Source: Ascoidea asiatica
Taxonomy: Eukaryota > Ascomycota > Saccharomycetes > Ascoideales > Ascoideaceae
Direction: 5' to 3'
NCBI GenBank assembly: GCA_001600695.1
Contig: BCKQ01000010.1
Coordinates: 651,741 to 696,130, forward strand
Length of the DNA stretch: 44,390 nt
Shown here: piece by piece, positions 12,016 to 23,263 of the stretch
Layout of the letters: each line of letters opens with the position of its first letter
Position numbering within the stretch: the first letter of the stretch is position 1
The notes under the pieces: model-generated
Told to the model about the DNA's origin: nothing
The model's input: only the letters and a program-made list of their open reading frames with translations
The model's database searches: none
Made by a program: the position numbers and the translations under genes

Positions 12016-12713
12016 AAATATCAAAGATTCTATATATTCTTAAGATTACATTATTTTATATTCTATACCATAATATTTATATGACAATCAATATAATTAT
12101 CACTAAATTTGNAATTTATTTTCGGATCATTATTTTTTTATAGAAGAATAATTCTCCTTTTTTTCTATTTAGTTGTTCATAACTTCAAATGTTTTCTATT
12201 CTATGTATTTTGGAAACCAATGCCAACCGAGTATGGTTCGAGCCTTTTTAAAAGTATATATTTTGGATGAATTTTTTTTTATTTTTTTATTAACAAAACA
12301 CAACCGTTCTAAATCGTGTGTGTGCATGCGCTATTATTAAATTGTGCAATTACTAGCATAAAATAGAACTGAAAAGTATTTTTCTAAGTCATACAAACGA
12401 AAACGTAAAAGGTAAGATATTANCTTTAGCCAAATAAATTGAATTCTTTTCTTTTACAAATATCGCTGATGAACCTCCATGTCCATTAATCCAATCAGCA
12501 TAGTACAAATTATCAATTGGCTACTCATTTATTTAGTTATTTAGTTATTTAGTTATTTAGTTATTTAGTTATTTAGTTATTTAGTTACCGGTTCAATTGA
12601 TTAGTATTCGTGAAAATTAGTCACATTATTTCCTTTTTGGAAATTTCTTTTCAACAGAAAGAATNAATTCCATTTTGAATTAAGATTTATATAGTTTTAT
12701 AATCAAATAAAAA
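12016..12713. other. intergenic region downstream of the LRR gene
   Basis: No gene seen. It contains an ATTTAGTT minisatellite (12531-12586). A GGTTCGAGCC followed by T5 near 12234-12248 looks superficially like a tRNA T-arm and terminator, but no cloverleaf can be built. Confidence 0.45.
12531..12586. repeat. ATTTAGTT minisatellite, 7 copies
   Basis: Seven perfect tandem copies of the 8-bp unit ATTTAGTT in non-coding DNA 3' of the LRR gene. Confidence 0.9.
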
Positions 12714-14522
12714 TTATTGTTTAGCAGCTAATGTTAATTCTCTAGATAAAAAAGTACTAAAATTACGAATTTTAATTATTTCTCTACTTTTTTTATTAAC
12801 TGTAACTTTCATTGTTTTCTCTAGAAGATTAATTTTATTAATACAAAATCTAGCTTTTTTAAATTTAAAAAAAATCAAANATTCAGTTAATTTGACTAAA
12901 TGATTAATGTTTTCAAGATNAAAATCTTTCATTCTTTTAAATCTATTACCTATTAAATTCAAATAATGCAAATTGACTAAATTTTCTAAATTTTTTATTT
13001 GAGATATACAATTATTTCTCAAATTTAAAGAATTCAAATTAGTTAAATTTTTTAAACTTGAAATATCATAAATTCTATTATCTGATAAATTTAATGATAT
13101 TAAATTATTAAAATTTTTAATATATGATAGTTTNTTAATAATATTTTTATTCAAATTNAAACATAATAAATTATCTTCATTGAGATTTTTGAGAAATTCA
13201 TCATTTTTTATATTACTTCCACTAATATTCAATAATTTCAAAACTTTTCTATCATATTTATCATTAATTTCAGCAAAACTTTTTATATTATTTACACTAA
13301 TAAATAAATCTCTTAAATTTATCNATTTTTCATAATTATTTCCATAAATAATTTCAATTGGATTATTTAAAATTGAAAAAACTTTAATATTTTCTAAATA
13401 ATTCAAATTATTCAAAATATTGATCCTANTATTATTTAATTTTAAATCCTTGATTTCGTTTAAATATTTAAAAAAATTAGTGGAAATTAATTTATTATTA
13501 TTCTACAAAAGTGAATTCAAATTAAAACNAAATTTAAAACAATTTTCTGAAATTTTCTCAATTAAATTATCGCATAATGTTATTGAAGATAATTTTTTTA
13601 AAATTAATTGAAATTTTATGAATTTGATTTTATTTCTCGATAAATTGATGGCTTTTAAAGATTTGAATAAGTTAATTTCTTCAGGAAGCTCTTTAATATT
13701 CATATTACCTAAATTTAAAAACTTTAAATTTTTAAAATTAATTAAAAATTCAAATAATTGTTTTTCTAATCCAATTTGGGAAACAGGATCGGATTCTAAA
13801 TTCAGTAATTTATTTCCATATAAATTCAAACTTACTAAGGTACTATAATTGAAATGAATTAAATCTGAAAATTTAAATTCATTTCTTGAAATATTTAAAA
13901 ACTTCAAATTTCTAAAATTGATTAAAANTCTACCTAAAAGTTCGTTTGAGCTTAAATTAATTCCAGATAGTACTAAATTTTTTAAATATTTTTTATTAAA
14001 AAAATTGAAAATAATAAAATTTAAAAATTTTAAAACATTTTCTTGATCATATTTATATTGATTGATAATACATTCAATACTAAAAGTATTTATATTTTCA
14101 AAAGAATTGAAATTTGAAAAAATATTCTCATAGTTTGAATTTGAAATTAAATTTTCCAAAAAAAAATTCCCAATAAATATATTTCTAATGAATTTTAAAT
14201 TGTTTTTCAAAATTGATGAAATTTTTCTTTTTCTAAATTTTAAACGTAATTTTCTTTTTTCTGATTCTAAACGATATTTAACAAAAGATAAATCAAAATG
14301 TCTTGAATAATGATAACCATATTTATCATAATTATCAAAGTTTTTGAGAATATTAGATTTATNATTAGATGAAAAATAATAATAATTTGCTTTTGATAAT
14401 AGAATTTGGATTGAAACTTTTTTGATAATTTCATCATCACTTAATGTAAATAACCAACATTTATCAATTGAAATAAAATTAAGAATTATCTCTAAAATTT
14501 CTGAGGGATAGTTTATTTTCAT
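12714..14522 (-). CDS. leucine-rich-repeat protein with F-box-like N terminus, interrupted by one in-frame TAG
   Basis: The frame is continuous from an ATG at 14522 to TAA at 12714 (602 codons) except for one TAG at 13503-13505. The N terminus reads YPSEILEIILNFIS (residues 5-18), which resembles the start of an F-box. LRR units follow, with the pattern LxxLxLxxNxL, for example NLKFLNISRNEFK, TLVSLNLYGNKLL, SLKAINLSRNKIK, and after the stop NLISLNLSDNRIY, NLNSLNLRNNCIS and NLHYLNLIGNRFK. The downstream half has no ATG at its beginning, so it is not a separate gene. The TAG sits where the LRR consensus expects Leu, one base from TTG. It may be a recent pseudogene, a null allele, a base-calling error in an N-containing assembly, or a readthrough stop. 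If functional, F-box/LRR proteins act as substrate adaptors of SCF ubiquitin ligases; that role is inference here. Confidence 0.65.
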
Positions 14523-15855
14523 TTCAAATTTTGAAGATACATAATTATACTTTTTTTTTTTAGATTCTTTAGTCACTAATATATTTGAAATCAAATGAAA
14601 GCAAATAAAGAGAAGACTTATAATTTACATAAGAAATATTTTGTATTTTTTTATTTTTATATCATTATAAAGTTTCCTAATATGGAATATTTCATTATTG
14701 TATGTTTTCATTATTTAAAAATACTCAAATTAGTATGATCAATAATATTAACAATTGAGTTATTTTCAGATCATATACTTAAGTAAAAAAAATGTTTGAG
14801 GTTTTTTAATGAAGTATACATGATTTGATTTTGAAAGTCATATTCTACCCTATTCAGTATAAAGTTTTTTGAAAAATTTAAAATAACTAATTGTTATGCT
14901 GGATTAAAAGAAAAGAACAAAAATTCTTATACTTAAAAAATAGTTGGAACTTAGTTAACAATACTTCTAGTTTGTTTTTTTAATCAAATATAACCCAAAG
15001 AAAAATGTATTCTTTGATCCATACATTCACTATTGCAATATCAATCTCGATTTTACTCTCACTCTCAACTTTTAATCTGTTAAATTATATTTGAAATACT
15101 GATTATTTTTTACTAATTATTTTTTACAAAGCATATTTAGTAATTGATTTAAATAATTTGTTTCAGCGGTTAAATAAATATTATCAAAAAACCATCAATA
15201 ATGGTTTTGAAACCATTGAAAAAGCAATAAATGTTTTGAATTACTTTGCTATGATGACGAGTTACCATTTAATAGTCTTTAAATCTATATTTCATTTTAG
15301 TTTCCAATATTTAGTTTCGGCGCTTAAGTAAAAACTACTAATAAAAGTTATTCGTAGTAAGGGTAAGGTTTTTTTAAAAAAGCAGCTACTCCATTTTGAT
15401 CATTTAATGTGAATTGATATTATGTTTCAATACATATTTCAAAAGAGTAATGGTTAATATAATGATATTTGGTTTATCTAATTGAAAAGAAGATAATAAA
15501 ATAAAATAAATTACAAATGAAAAGAAGGTCTAAATTTGAAATAACAAGTCTAGTCACGTGTTTTATATATTATTATTATCTCTTAGCTCTTAANTATTAT
15601 TTAATAGTGAATAATACAAGAGTGTATCAATGAGTTATAATAATCAATTACATTTGTCGTAGTAAGGATACAAAAGTGAGTAATAGAACAATTATTTTTA
15701 TAAGAGATAAAATTGATATTTATTAAAGAAATAAAGACTAATAATACAGAAAAAAAATTAAACGCCGAAAGATTTAAATATAAACATAGTTAAAAGTAGT
15801 AAAGTAAAAGTAGTAGAGTAATAAAGAAAAGAAGATAAGTTAGGAAAAATAAAAC
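14523..15855. other. intergenic region between LRR gene and H2B
   Basis: This is the upstream side of the LRR gene and the 3' side of H2B. No supportable gene. Two short plus-strand frames (from ATG 15005, and about 15164-15330) could be read as pieces of a spliced gene with a TTTCAG acceptor, but I find no convincing donor or domain. The DNA is A/T-rich and unstructured. Confidence 0.4.
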
Positions 15856-16260
15856 TTAAGAAGATGAAGAATATTTTGTAACAGCTCTTGTACCTTCAGA
15901 AACTGCATGTTTTGCTAATTCACCAGGTAAAATTAATCTAACAGCAGTTTGAATTTCTCTTGCACTTATAGTTGATTTTTTATTATAAACAGCTAATTTT
16001 GAAGCTTCACCTGCAATTCTTTCAAATATATCATTAACAAATGAATTCATTATACTCATTGCTTTTTTTGACATTCCGGTATCTGGATGAGTTTGTTTTA
16101 AAACTTTATAAATATATGAAGAATAGGTTTCTTTTCTTTTCTTATTTCTTTTTTTCATTGGTTCACCAGTTGGATTAGTTGAAGTTGAAGTAGTTTTTTT
16201 AACTGAAGATTTTGCTGGAGCTTTTGAAGCTGGTTTTTTTTCTGCTGGTTTTGGAGCCAT
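15856..16260 (-). CDS. HTB1: histone H2B
   Basis: A 134-residue core histone. The Lys/Ala/Pro-rich N-terminal tail (residues 1-37) leads into the H2B fold, with the recognisable segments [40 protein letters not shown], and the C-terminal helix region [20 protein letters not shown]. The conserved Lys in AVTKYSS is the site ubiquitylated by Rad6/Bre1 in yeast. It pairs with H2A in the nucleosome. The gene is transcribed away from the H2A gene at 16955 across a shared 694-bp promoter, the usual yeast HTA-HTB arrangement that gives coordinated S-phase expression. Length and start agree with the family, and no intron is seen. The symbol follows S. cerevisiae; copy number in this genome is unknown. 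Confidence 0.97.
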   Translation of the reverse strand: MAPKPAEKKPASKAPAKSSVKKTTSTSTNPTGEPMKKRNKKRKETYSSYIYKVLKQTHPDTGMSKKAMSIMNSFVNDIFERIAGEASKLAVYNKKSTISAREIQTAVRLILPGELAKHAVSEGTRAVTKYSSSS

Positions 16261-16954
16261 TTTTGATTATTATTATTATTTTGATTATTGAAGTAATGTA
16301 TTAAGTATTAGGTACTTAGTAATAAGTAATTGAATAAAGTATTGTATAATATAAGTAATATATATAATATAATATGAAGATGAATAATTGAATATAAATA
16401 AATAAATAAATAAATAAAATTTTTATAAAACAAAAAGGAGATTCTGCTGTCTTTATATACCAATTATTTAATTTCTATTCATTTGTAAGTAAATAAGTAA
16501 GTAGGTAAGTAAGTTATCCTAAGAGGAGCAGTGTCCAAATTAGGCCAAGTAGAAAGTCAACAAAATTTCTACCTGGCCATAGTTAAGAACTGAGAAAATC
16601 CAAATTCAAAAGTCGCTTCGATTTCGACTGCCAAACGCTGCCTCCCGGACCCGGTCCTCGATTTACCACAGCTCGTGAACTTCTCAGCACGCTCAACCTC
16701 TTACAGTGATAATATGAAGTGATAACAGTAACTAACTTGATACAGTAGTAAGTGAACAGTAAGCAAACTGTTTATTCGTTGATCGTTTGTTGATTGTTAT
16801 AAATATTGTTGAATTTCCTCTTTTCTTTCTTTTATTTGTGTTTTCAATTNTATTACTATATTATTTTATTNTTANACTTCAACTATTATAAATCAATTAT
16901 ACTTTAATACTTAATTAATTATANTATCATTTCAATTAAATCAATCAAATCAAA
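16261..16954. promoter_or_regulatory. divergent H2B/H2A promoter
   Basis: The shared 694-bp intergenic region between two divergent histone genes. Likely TATA elements are TATATAAAG on the minus strand (16451-16459) for H2B and TATAAATA (about 16799-16806) for H2A. A GC-richer block at about 16530-16700, including CTGCCAAACGCTGCC and CCCGGACCCGG-type sequence, stands out and is the best candidate for the shared activating sequence. Tandem TAAA and AAGTA motifs occupy the H2B side. The function of individual motifs is inferred from position only. Confidence 0.65.
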
Positions 16955-17356
16955 ATGTCTGGTGGTAAAGGAAAAGCAGGTGGTAAAGCAGGTTCTGAAA
17001 AAACTTCAACAACAAGATCAGCAAAAGCTGGTTTAACATTCCCAGTTGGTAGAATTCATAGATTATTAAAAAAAGGTAATTATGCTCAAAGAGTTGGATC
17101 TGGTGCACCAGTTTATTTAACTGCAGTTTTAGAATATTTAGCAGCAGAAATTTTAGAATTAGCTGGTAATGCAGCAAGAGATAATAAAAAAACAAGAATT
17201 ATTCCAAGACATTTACAATTAGCAATTAGAAATGATGAAGAATTAAATAAATTATTAGGTAATGTTACTATTGCTGAAGGCGGTGTTTTACCAAATATTC
17301 ATCATACTTTATTACCAAAAAAAACTACAAAACCAAAAGCTTCTCAAGAATTATAA
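16955..17356 (+). CDS. HTA1: histone H2A
   Basis: A 133-residue canonical H2A. The tail [13 protein letters not shown] is followed by the histone fold, with the characteristic segments [60 protein letters not shown] and [17 protein letters not shown]. The C terminus is SQEL, so this H2A carries the SQ[E/D] phosphorylation site used in the Mec1/Tel1 DNA-damage response, as in other yeasts where canonical H2A does the job of H2A.X. The acidic-patch residues in the [12 protein letters not shown] and NDEELN regions are present. It is divergent from H2B with a shared promoter. No intron is seen. Confidence 0.98.
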   Translation: MSGGKGKAGGKAGSEKTSTTRSAKAGLTFPVGRIHRLLKKGNYAQRVGSGAPVYLTAVLEYLAAEILELAGNAARDNKKTRIIPRHLQLAIRNDEELNKLLGNVTIAEGGVLPNIHHTLLPKKTTKPKASQEL

Positions 17357-18171
17357 TTATAAATGTAGTTATGATTATGATTATAATTGTAATAAATATA
17401 CTTGTATACAATATATTTATGATTTGGTGAAATATTCTTTCTTGTTTTAATAATTTTTGGGTTTCTTTATTTGTTTATCTTTTCTTTTATTTATATTTTT
17501 GTTCAATGTTTAAATCGTTTTTCTTTACTCTACTTATTCTTATTCCTTCTTTATTTGTATCTGTATTTGTATAATATTAATATATCAATTTATCTAAATA
17601 TTTATCTAATGTTTTCCTCTTCGTGTAATTATTTGTAACATATCTTAATAAGAAAAAGTTATTGTTATTGATTGGTCAATACCACAGTTGTGGTCTTGAA
17701 GTCTAGATAAAACAAGTCACATGATTGTATAAAAGGCTCCCACTATTGTTTTCATCTCACTACTATCCGGTTTTTTTTAAATCCATGCCAAGGATACAAT
17801 TTCCAGTAAATTATTCCGCACAGGTAATAAAAACAGAGCCCTATTCCAGTTTAAGAGCCCTTATTAAATCAGCCTCATATTTTGTCACTCGCCACGCTTG
17901 CTTACCTAGCTGCTTACCAACGGTGACTTTTTTCTTATATTTACTGCTGAATTCATTTCAGGCCAATGAAACACGAACAAAATCAAACCAATTTTAATAC
18001 TAACTACAGATAATAGAAGATAGTAGAAGAAGGTGATAATAGTGACAAAACNAAATAAAGGTTTAATTTTAGTTGGAATAATATTAAAAAATACTAATAA
18101 AAACAATCATATTCGATNAATTATATATTCATATACTCATATAATCAATATTCAATAATATAATATTCAAT
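17357..18171. promoter_or_regulatory. H2A 3' region and QCR9 upstream region
   Basis: The proximal part is the T-rich H2A 3' end. At 17671-17675 ATTGG (an inverted CCAAT, the core of Hap2/3/4/5 sites that drive respiratory genes) is followed by the dyad ACCACA-GT-TGTGGT (17681-17694). TATAAAAGG lies at 17728-17736. This fits regulation of QCR9, although the TATA motif is about 440 bp from the QCR9 ATG, implying a long leader or an additional unannotated transcript. A GC-richer stretch (about 17725-17970) contains ORFs without recognisable content. Confidence 0.45.
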
Positions 18172-18489
18172 ATGGTAAGTTATCTTAAACCAATTCAGTA
18201 ATATATCAACGATGTAACCTTCAGTTTTTAACTAACAAATATATATATATATATATNTTTTTTTCCTTTAAAGTCAATTTATACAAATATCTATAATACA
18301 ATTTTTAAAAGAAATTCAGTATTTGTTGCAACTGTATTCACTGGAGCTTTTATATTTCAATCAACTTTTGATGTTGGTGTAACAAATTGGTATGAAAATC
18401 ATAATAAAGGTAAATTATGGAAAGATATTAAACCAAAAATTTTAAGTAATTCTTCTGATGATTCAAATGATGATGATGATGATGAATAA
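18172..18489 (+). CDS. QCR9: ubiquinol-cytochrome c reductase subunit 9 (complex III), spliced
   Basis: Exon 1 is only the ATG (18172-18174). Exon 2 runs from 18274 to the TAA at 18487-18489. The spliced product is 72 residues. It shows the family signature: a basic start MSIYTNIYNTIFKRNSVFV, one membrane segment of about 18-35 (FVATVFTGAFIFQS), then NWYENHNKGKLWKDIKPKI and an acidic Asp-rich tail. The S. cerevisiae subunit has the same layout, including GAF[VI]FQ, WYENHNKGKLWKD and a DDDDE end. The protein is a small single-pass subunit of the cytochrome bc1 complex in the mitochondrial inner membrane, near the Rieske protein and cytochrome b. The gene is easily missed because the ATG is cut off from the reading frame by the intron. 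Confidence 0.95.
18175..18273 (+). other. QCR9: QCR9 intron (99 nt) directly after the start codon
   Basis: The 5' splice site GTAAGT (18175-18180) follows the ATG directly. A branch-site-like TTAACTAAC lies at 18228-18236, followed by an AT-repeat/T-rich tract and the acceptor AAG at 18271-18273. S. cerevisiae QCR9 also has an intron at the very start of the coding region, so position conservation supports the call. Confidence 0.9.
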
Positions 18490-18730
18490 ATAAATAAATA
18501 ATCAAATAATCAAATAAATAAATAAATAAATAGATAATGGCTATATTTTACTATAAAATTTATAATAAAATCTAATAATTTAATGTAAAGTTCCTATAAA
18601 TTCTTATAAATATCTATTTATTTCATTACATAACTAATTAACTAATTAGCAAAAAAAGAATTAAGAAAACTTAAAATAACAATAAAACCACCTTCATTAA
18701 AAACAAAAAAAAAATATTAAAAATCCAAAC

Positions 18731-21700
18731 TTATGTTGGAATAATCTCAATTTTATTAAAATCATGAAATTCTCCATAATAATTATATCCAAATTTTTTC
18801 ATATTCTTAATTATTTTTTCTCCATTTTCAAAAATATTCTTACAATTATTTTTTAAACTATATAAAATTCTTTTATCATTTAATAATATTACCAATCTTG
18901 AAATTTTTAAATCTTTATATTTTATATCAATAATATTACCATCTTTATCTTCTGTTAATTCATCAATATTAGTTTCTGAATAAATCTCTTCTTCTTTAAA
19001 ATTAAATGATTTTCTATAAAAATTTATACTATTTTCTCCAATTCCAGAATTATTTATATTTATCATTGATCCTCTATGATTTAGATTTTTATATGAATTT
19101 GATCTATTTTCTTCCTTATCATCATTAGTATAACTATTATTATTATTGTTATGATTATCTTCTTTCTCTTTCTCTTTCTCTTTTTCATTTCCTTTCTCAT
19201 TCTTACTTATAAAATTCCCATTTGCATTCCCATTTTCATTTATATTTCCATTTGCATTTCCATTTTCACTTTCACTTCCATGACTTCCACTTTCATTTCG
19301 ATTATGATTTGGGTTATTATTATTATGATGATGATTATTGGAATATGATAAATTAGCTGAAGGTACAATATCATATTTAATCTTTGCATATTCATTGATA
19401 TCTTCTTTTTTCGTAATTCTTAATTTTAATAAAACTAAAAATTCACTTAAATTACTTTTAATTGATTTTAATGATTTAATAATCTTTAAATATCTTCCAC
19501 GTTGTTTGATAGAATTTGTTAATTTTATATTCTTTCTTTTAATAATCTTAACTGGATTTATATTCTTATTTTTTTTATTACTTTTCTTCTTATTAATTAA
19601 AATATCATCATTTTTACTTAATTCACTAAATATTTTAATTAATTGATCTAAAAGTGAGATATATTTAATCAAAATTTTCAAAACACTATTAATTTTCTTA
19701 CTCAACAATTCAATATCATTCATATGNTTTTTAATATTATTATTATTTATAAAATTTTTAAATTTATTTTTATAAATATCATTTTTTTTACAATCAATTT
19801 GATAATTTTTAAAATCAAAATTATCAAATTTATGATTTTTAATAACATTTGTAAAAAAATATCTATAATTTACATCTTCTTTCGAAGNGTTTAAATAATT
19901 ATAATCTAAATTATCATTTTCTTCAAGATAAAAGTTTTTAAAAACTTTCAAATTTATATCAGATTGAATTTCTTGTTTTGATCTCATAAATTCTTCAATT
20001 AAAATCAACTTGGGTAATAATTCTTCATCATATTTTAATTCAACAACATTGTGATTAAAATATGTATTGATATTATTATTATTTATATTATTCACAGTTT
20101 TGATCAATTTTTCAAAAAATGCAGAATCTGAATCCATTTCTGTATTCACAGATCCATNGCTTATCACATTTTCTAAATTAGAATTAACATAATGATATCT
20201 TGATGATGATGATGTTACTGGTAATATATTTGGAATTCTATGATGACTAGTTTTTTCTGGATTAACTGAATTATNATTATTTGAAATATTATTAATGTCA
20301 TTTTTGAGATTGATATCATTATTACTATTTCCAGAATTAACTTTATCTGAACTATTTTGTTTATTTTTTCTCAACTTGAAAAGTCTGAATTGATTATTTA
20401 ACTGACTATTTGGATTAAAAGTTAAATTGGATTCACTTTCATTATTTATTGAAAAATACTTTTCAAGATGAACAGAAGTATAATTTATATTGAATAAATT
20501 ATTTGTACTATATCCATTTAAATTCAATTCAATATTATAAACTATTAATAACTCTGCAAGATAATAACTTAATGAATCTGTTAATACTAAAAGAAATGGA
20601 AAAATTTCATATAATAAATAATCAAATAACTTAATTAATTTTACATGATCAAATAATCTAATGAAATCATTGATATAAAGTGTATCAAAATCGAATTTGG
20701 GATCATCGATGTCATCTTTAAATGTATCTGAATTAGAATTATTAGAATCAGAACTACTTTCACTATTATTTGAAGGTTTAGAAGATTTTGGAGTTTTGGG
20801 AGTTTGTGGAAGTTTTAAATCATTTAGTGGAGTTATATTATGAATGCTAACATTCACTTTTGTATTATCATTAATATACTCAACAGTATTAATTGGAATT
20901 TTATTACTATTTTGAATCAATTTCTCATTAATTATATCTTCTTGAGATCTACTATATTTGATGATAGATTTATTTGCAAATGTTGAAGAATTATCAAATG
21001 AATCACCCGAATCAGTTGAACTGTTTGGAGAAAGTAGTAACGTATTTGTAGAACTATTTGGAAACAAATCATATTTCAANATACTTCTAATTTTGATATT
21101 ATTTTCAATATTGATCTTTTTGGCAATAAATTCTAGTCCAAGATAATAAAGATTATATTCTTCAATATATGAATTTGAAGAATTTGAGAATTCAGAATCA
21201 TCATCATTAGTTATAGTTCTATTATCTGAATTTATATTCATTTGATTGATTGAATTATTTAAAGAATTCAAAGAAGATTTCAAATCTTTGAAAGAAGCTG
21301 AATTTGAAATATTTGATAAACTGAAATCATAATTTTTTTGCATAATTAAATTTATTTTTGAATTTCTTGTATTTTTATTGATAAATTTAATAAAATCAAA
21401 CGTGAATAAAGGTTGAAGCAACCAATTCAAGTCAAGATTTCTGATAAATTTATGATTAGTATTTAAGTTATTTAAAAGTAAAAAATATGGATTTTTATCN
21501 TTTTTGGAGAGCTTTTTCTTAAAAATTTTTAAATTTTGTTTTAGTAAGTTTATTAATGGAATTAATCTTATTACTAAATTACTTAAAATTTGATTGAGAT
21601 TGATTTTATATAAATAATTGATTTGAATTAATTGATTGAAATTTGGATTATAGTTTAAACTTATATAGCTGTTCGCTAATGGATCTGTATAATTGACTTT

Positions 21701-23263
21701 GATCAGTTTAAATAATTCATCATTATCAAAGAAATCTGATAGATTCCTTAGATTCAATATAATATCGTATCCAATCATAATTGCAGAGACTTTAAATAAA
21801 TTTTTATTAGTATTTGAAATGGAATTTATAGTTGAATGAGTAGACGAAGAAGTTAATAAAGGTGAAGAATTTATATTACTTGTATTATTTGAAAATAAAC
21901 TCGAGGAATCACTTAAATTATTATCATAATGTAAATTTGTTATTGAATTATTTGTTGAAATTGTATTTGAAGTTGAAATTACTTTCAAAGTATCGTTGTC
22001 ATCAAATACATTATGATTATTAAAATTTGTATTTGTATTATAAGTAAAAGATAAAATTAAATCAGACTTATTAATTAAAATTAGCTTTTTTTCAATTTCT
22101 TGAATTAGTCTTAAAGTATCTTCTAAAATATGAAAATTGATATCATTTAAAGGCTTTAAATTCAGTTTTAAGAAATTTATTAGGTTTCTGAAATTTAAAG
22201 ATTTTATTTGATATAATTTTGAGATTTGTTTTGGATCATTTTTTTTGAAATAATATGAGTTCAATAGTTTTAGATTATTATAATATATTTTGAACTTATT
22301 GAAATTTAATTTGATATAATTATTGGAATAATTCTTTAAGTTATTTAAGTTTAATTGAATATTCAATCTAAATTTTTTAAAGTCTANTAGAAAATTTGAA
22401 ATTATAGCTTCATTATTTTTATTATTTTTATTATTATTTGATGATAATGTTTTAGTGATTAGATTGGTTAAATAAGTATCATTAATTGATAATAGATTTT
22501 CATAATATAATTCAAATAACGAAGTTATCAATTGAATTGATTTGTAATATTTATTTAGGGAATTTATTGTGAATTTTTCCAAATTTATTATTGATAAAGT
22601 GATTGGATCGAATCTTAAGTAATTTTCATTAGCAGAAGTTGGTAAATTGTTATTATAATTATTACTGTAACTGTAATTATTATGATGGGAATTTGAATTG
22701 TAAGTTGTATTTGTATTTGAATTTGAATTTGAATTTGAATTTGAATTTGAATTTGAATTTGAATTTGGATTTGAGTTAGTCGAAAAACTTGTTTTATCTG
22801 AATAATAAGAATCTGTATTTGATATTGAATTCTTTATTATATTGCTATTGTTATTATTTGAGATTGAATTTAAACTTGAAGACTTTTTATGCTTTGTTTT
22901 ATTTGAATTATTATTGTTTGAGATTGTATTATTATTTGCTAGAGAATTTATAATACCTGCTTTATTATAATAATGTAAAGATTGCTGAATATTTTCATAG
23001 TTTGAATAATATTTATCATTATTTTTAGCTTTTTCTTTTTCTTTTTCTTTTTCTTTTTCTTTTTCCTTATCCTTATCCTTTTCATTATTTATATTTGCAT
23101 AATCACTACTAATATTATTATTATTATTATTATTTATGATATTATTTTGATTATCATTGCCATTAATGCCTTCATTTTGAATTACATTTAAGGATAAATC
23201 ACTTGAACTACTTTTTTTATTGAATTTATTTGAAATTGAGGATTTTATATTGAATTTACCCAT
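18731..23263 (-). CDS. large low-complexity protein of unknown function
   Basis: An intact 1510-residue ORF with an ATG at 23263. I do not recognise the family. The first 210 residues are low complexity: poly-Asn, an (EK)n tract near 65-80 encoded by a TTTTTC-type repeat, and (SN)n near 165-185 encoded by GAATTT hexamers. From about 215 there are probable helical regions (for example INSLNKYYKSIQLITSLFEL and LYQIKSLNFRNLINFLKLNL) separated by Ser/Asn-rich linkers. A hydrophobic segment near 880-910 (FPFLLVLTDSLSYYLAELLI) is more likely a buried helix than a membrane span. A block near 1084 (LILIEEFMRSKQEIQSDI) recurs in the fragment at 11836-11894. Two further charged linkers (near 1190-1230 and 1310-1400) precede an ordered C terminus. 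The layout suggests a cytoplasmic scaffold or signalling protein, but no domain is identified. Confidence 0.75.
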   Translation of the reverse strand: MGKFNIKSSISNKFNKKSSSSDLSLNVIQNEGINGNDNQNNIINNNNNNNISSDYANINNEKDKDKEKEKEKEKEKEKAKNNDKYYSNYENIQQSLHYYNKAGIINSLANNNTISNNNNSNKTKHKKSSSLNSISNNNNSNIIKNSISNTDSYYSDKTSFSTNSNPNSNSNSNSNSNSNSNSNTNTTYNSNSHHNNYSYSNNYNNNLPTSANENYLRFDPITLSIINLEKFTINSLNKYYKSIQLITSLFELYYENLLSINDTYLTNLITKTLSSNNNKNNKNNEAIISNFLXDFKKFRLNIQLNLNNLKNYSNNYIKLNFNKFKIYYNNLKLLNSYYFKKNDPKQISKLYQIKSLNFRNLINFLKLNLKPLNDINFHILEDTLRLIQEIEKKLILINKSDLILSFTYNTNTNFNNHNVFDDNDTLKVISTSNTISTNNSITNLHYDNNLSDSSSLFSNNTSNINSSPLLTSSSTHSTINSISNTNKNLFKVSAIMIGYDIILNLRNLSDFFDNDELFKLIKVNYTDPLANSYISLNYNPNFNQLIQINYLYKINLNQILSNLVIRLIPLINLLKQNLKIFKKKLSKXDKNPYFLLLNNLNTNHKFIRNLDLNWLLQPLFTFDFIKFINKNTRNSKINLIMQKNYDFSLSNISNSASFKDLKSSLNSLNNSINQMNINSDNRTITNDDDSEFSNSSNSYIEEYNLYYLGLEFIAKKINIENNIKIRSXLKYDLFPNSSTNTLLLSPNSSTDSGDSFDNSSTFANKSIIKYSRSQEDIINEKLIQNSNKIPINTVEYINDNTKVNVSIHNITPLNDLKLPQTPKTPKSSKPSNNSESSSDSNNSNSDTFKDDIDDPKFDFDTLYINDFIRLFDHVKLIKLFDYLLYEIFPFLLVLTDSLSYYLAELLIVYNIELNLNGYSTNNLFNINYTSVHLEKYFSINNESESNLTFNPNSQLNNQFRLFKLRKNKQNSSDKVNSGNSNNDINLKNDINNISNNXNSVNPEKTSHHRIPNILPVTSSSSRYHYVNSNLENVISXGSVNTEMDSDSAFFEKLIKTVNNINNNNINTYFNHNVVELKYDEELLPKLILIEEFMRSKQEIQSDINLKVFKNFYLEENDNLDYNYLNXSKEDVNYRYFFTNVIKNHKFDNFDFKNYQIDCKKNDIYKNKFKNFINNNNIKXHMNDIELLSKKINSVLKILIKYISLLDQLIKIFSELSKNDDILINKKKSNKKNKNINPVKIIKRKNIKLTNSIKQRGRYLKIIKSLKSIKSNLSEFLVLLKLRITKKEDINEYAKIKYDIVPSANLSYSNNHHHNNNNPNHNRNESGSHGSESENGNANGNINENGNANGNFISKNEKGNEKEKEKEKEDNHNNNNNSYTNDDKEENRSNSYKNLNHRGSMININNSGIGENSINFYRKSFNFKEEEIYSETNIDELTEDKDGNIIDIKYKDLKISRLVILLNDKRILYSLKNNCKNIFENGEKIIKNMKKFGYNYYGEFHDFNKIEIIPT

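Noticed and set aside
12220-12250. GGTTCGAGCC followed by TTTTT, like a tRNA T-arm and Pol III terminator
   Set aside because: No A box, anticodon arm or acceptor stem can be paired upstream; the T-stem itself does not form.
13420-13848. Plus-strand ORFs over the LRR gene
   Set aside because: Antisense shadows of the LRR coding sequence.
14990-15335. Possible spliced small gene (ATG 15005, acceptor TTTCAG near 15166)
   Set aside because: No recognisable 5' splice site or domain, and the first exon is a hydrophobic translation of T-rich DNA.
17725-17997. 90-codon plus-strand ORF upstream of QCR9
   Set aside because: It opens with TTG inside a TATA-like element and has no recognisable content.
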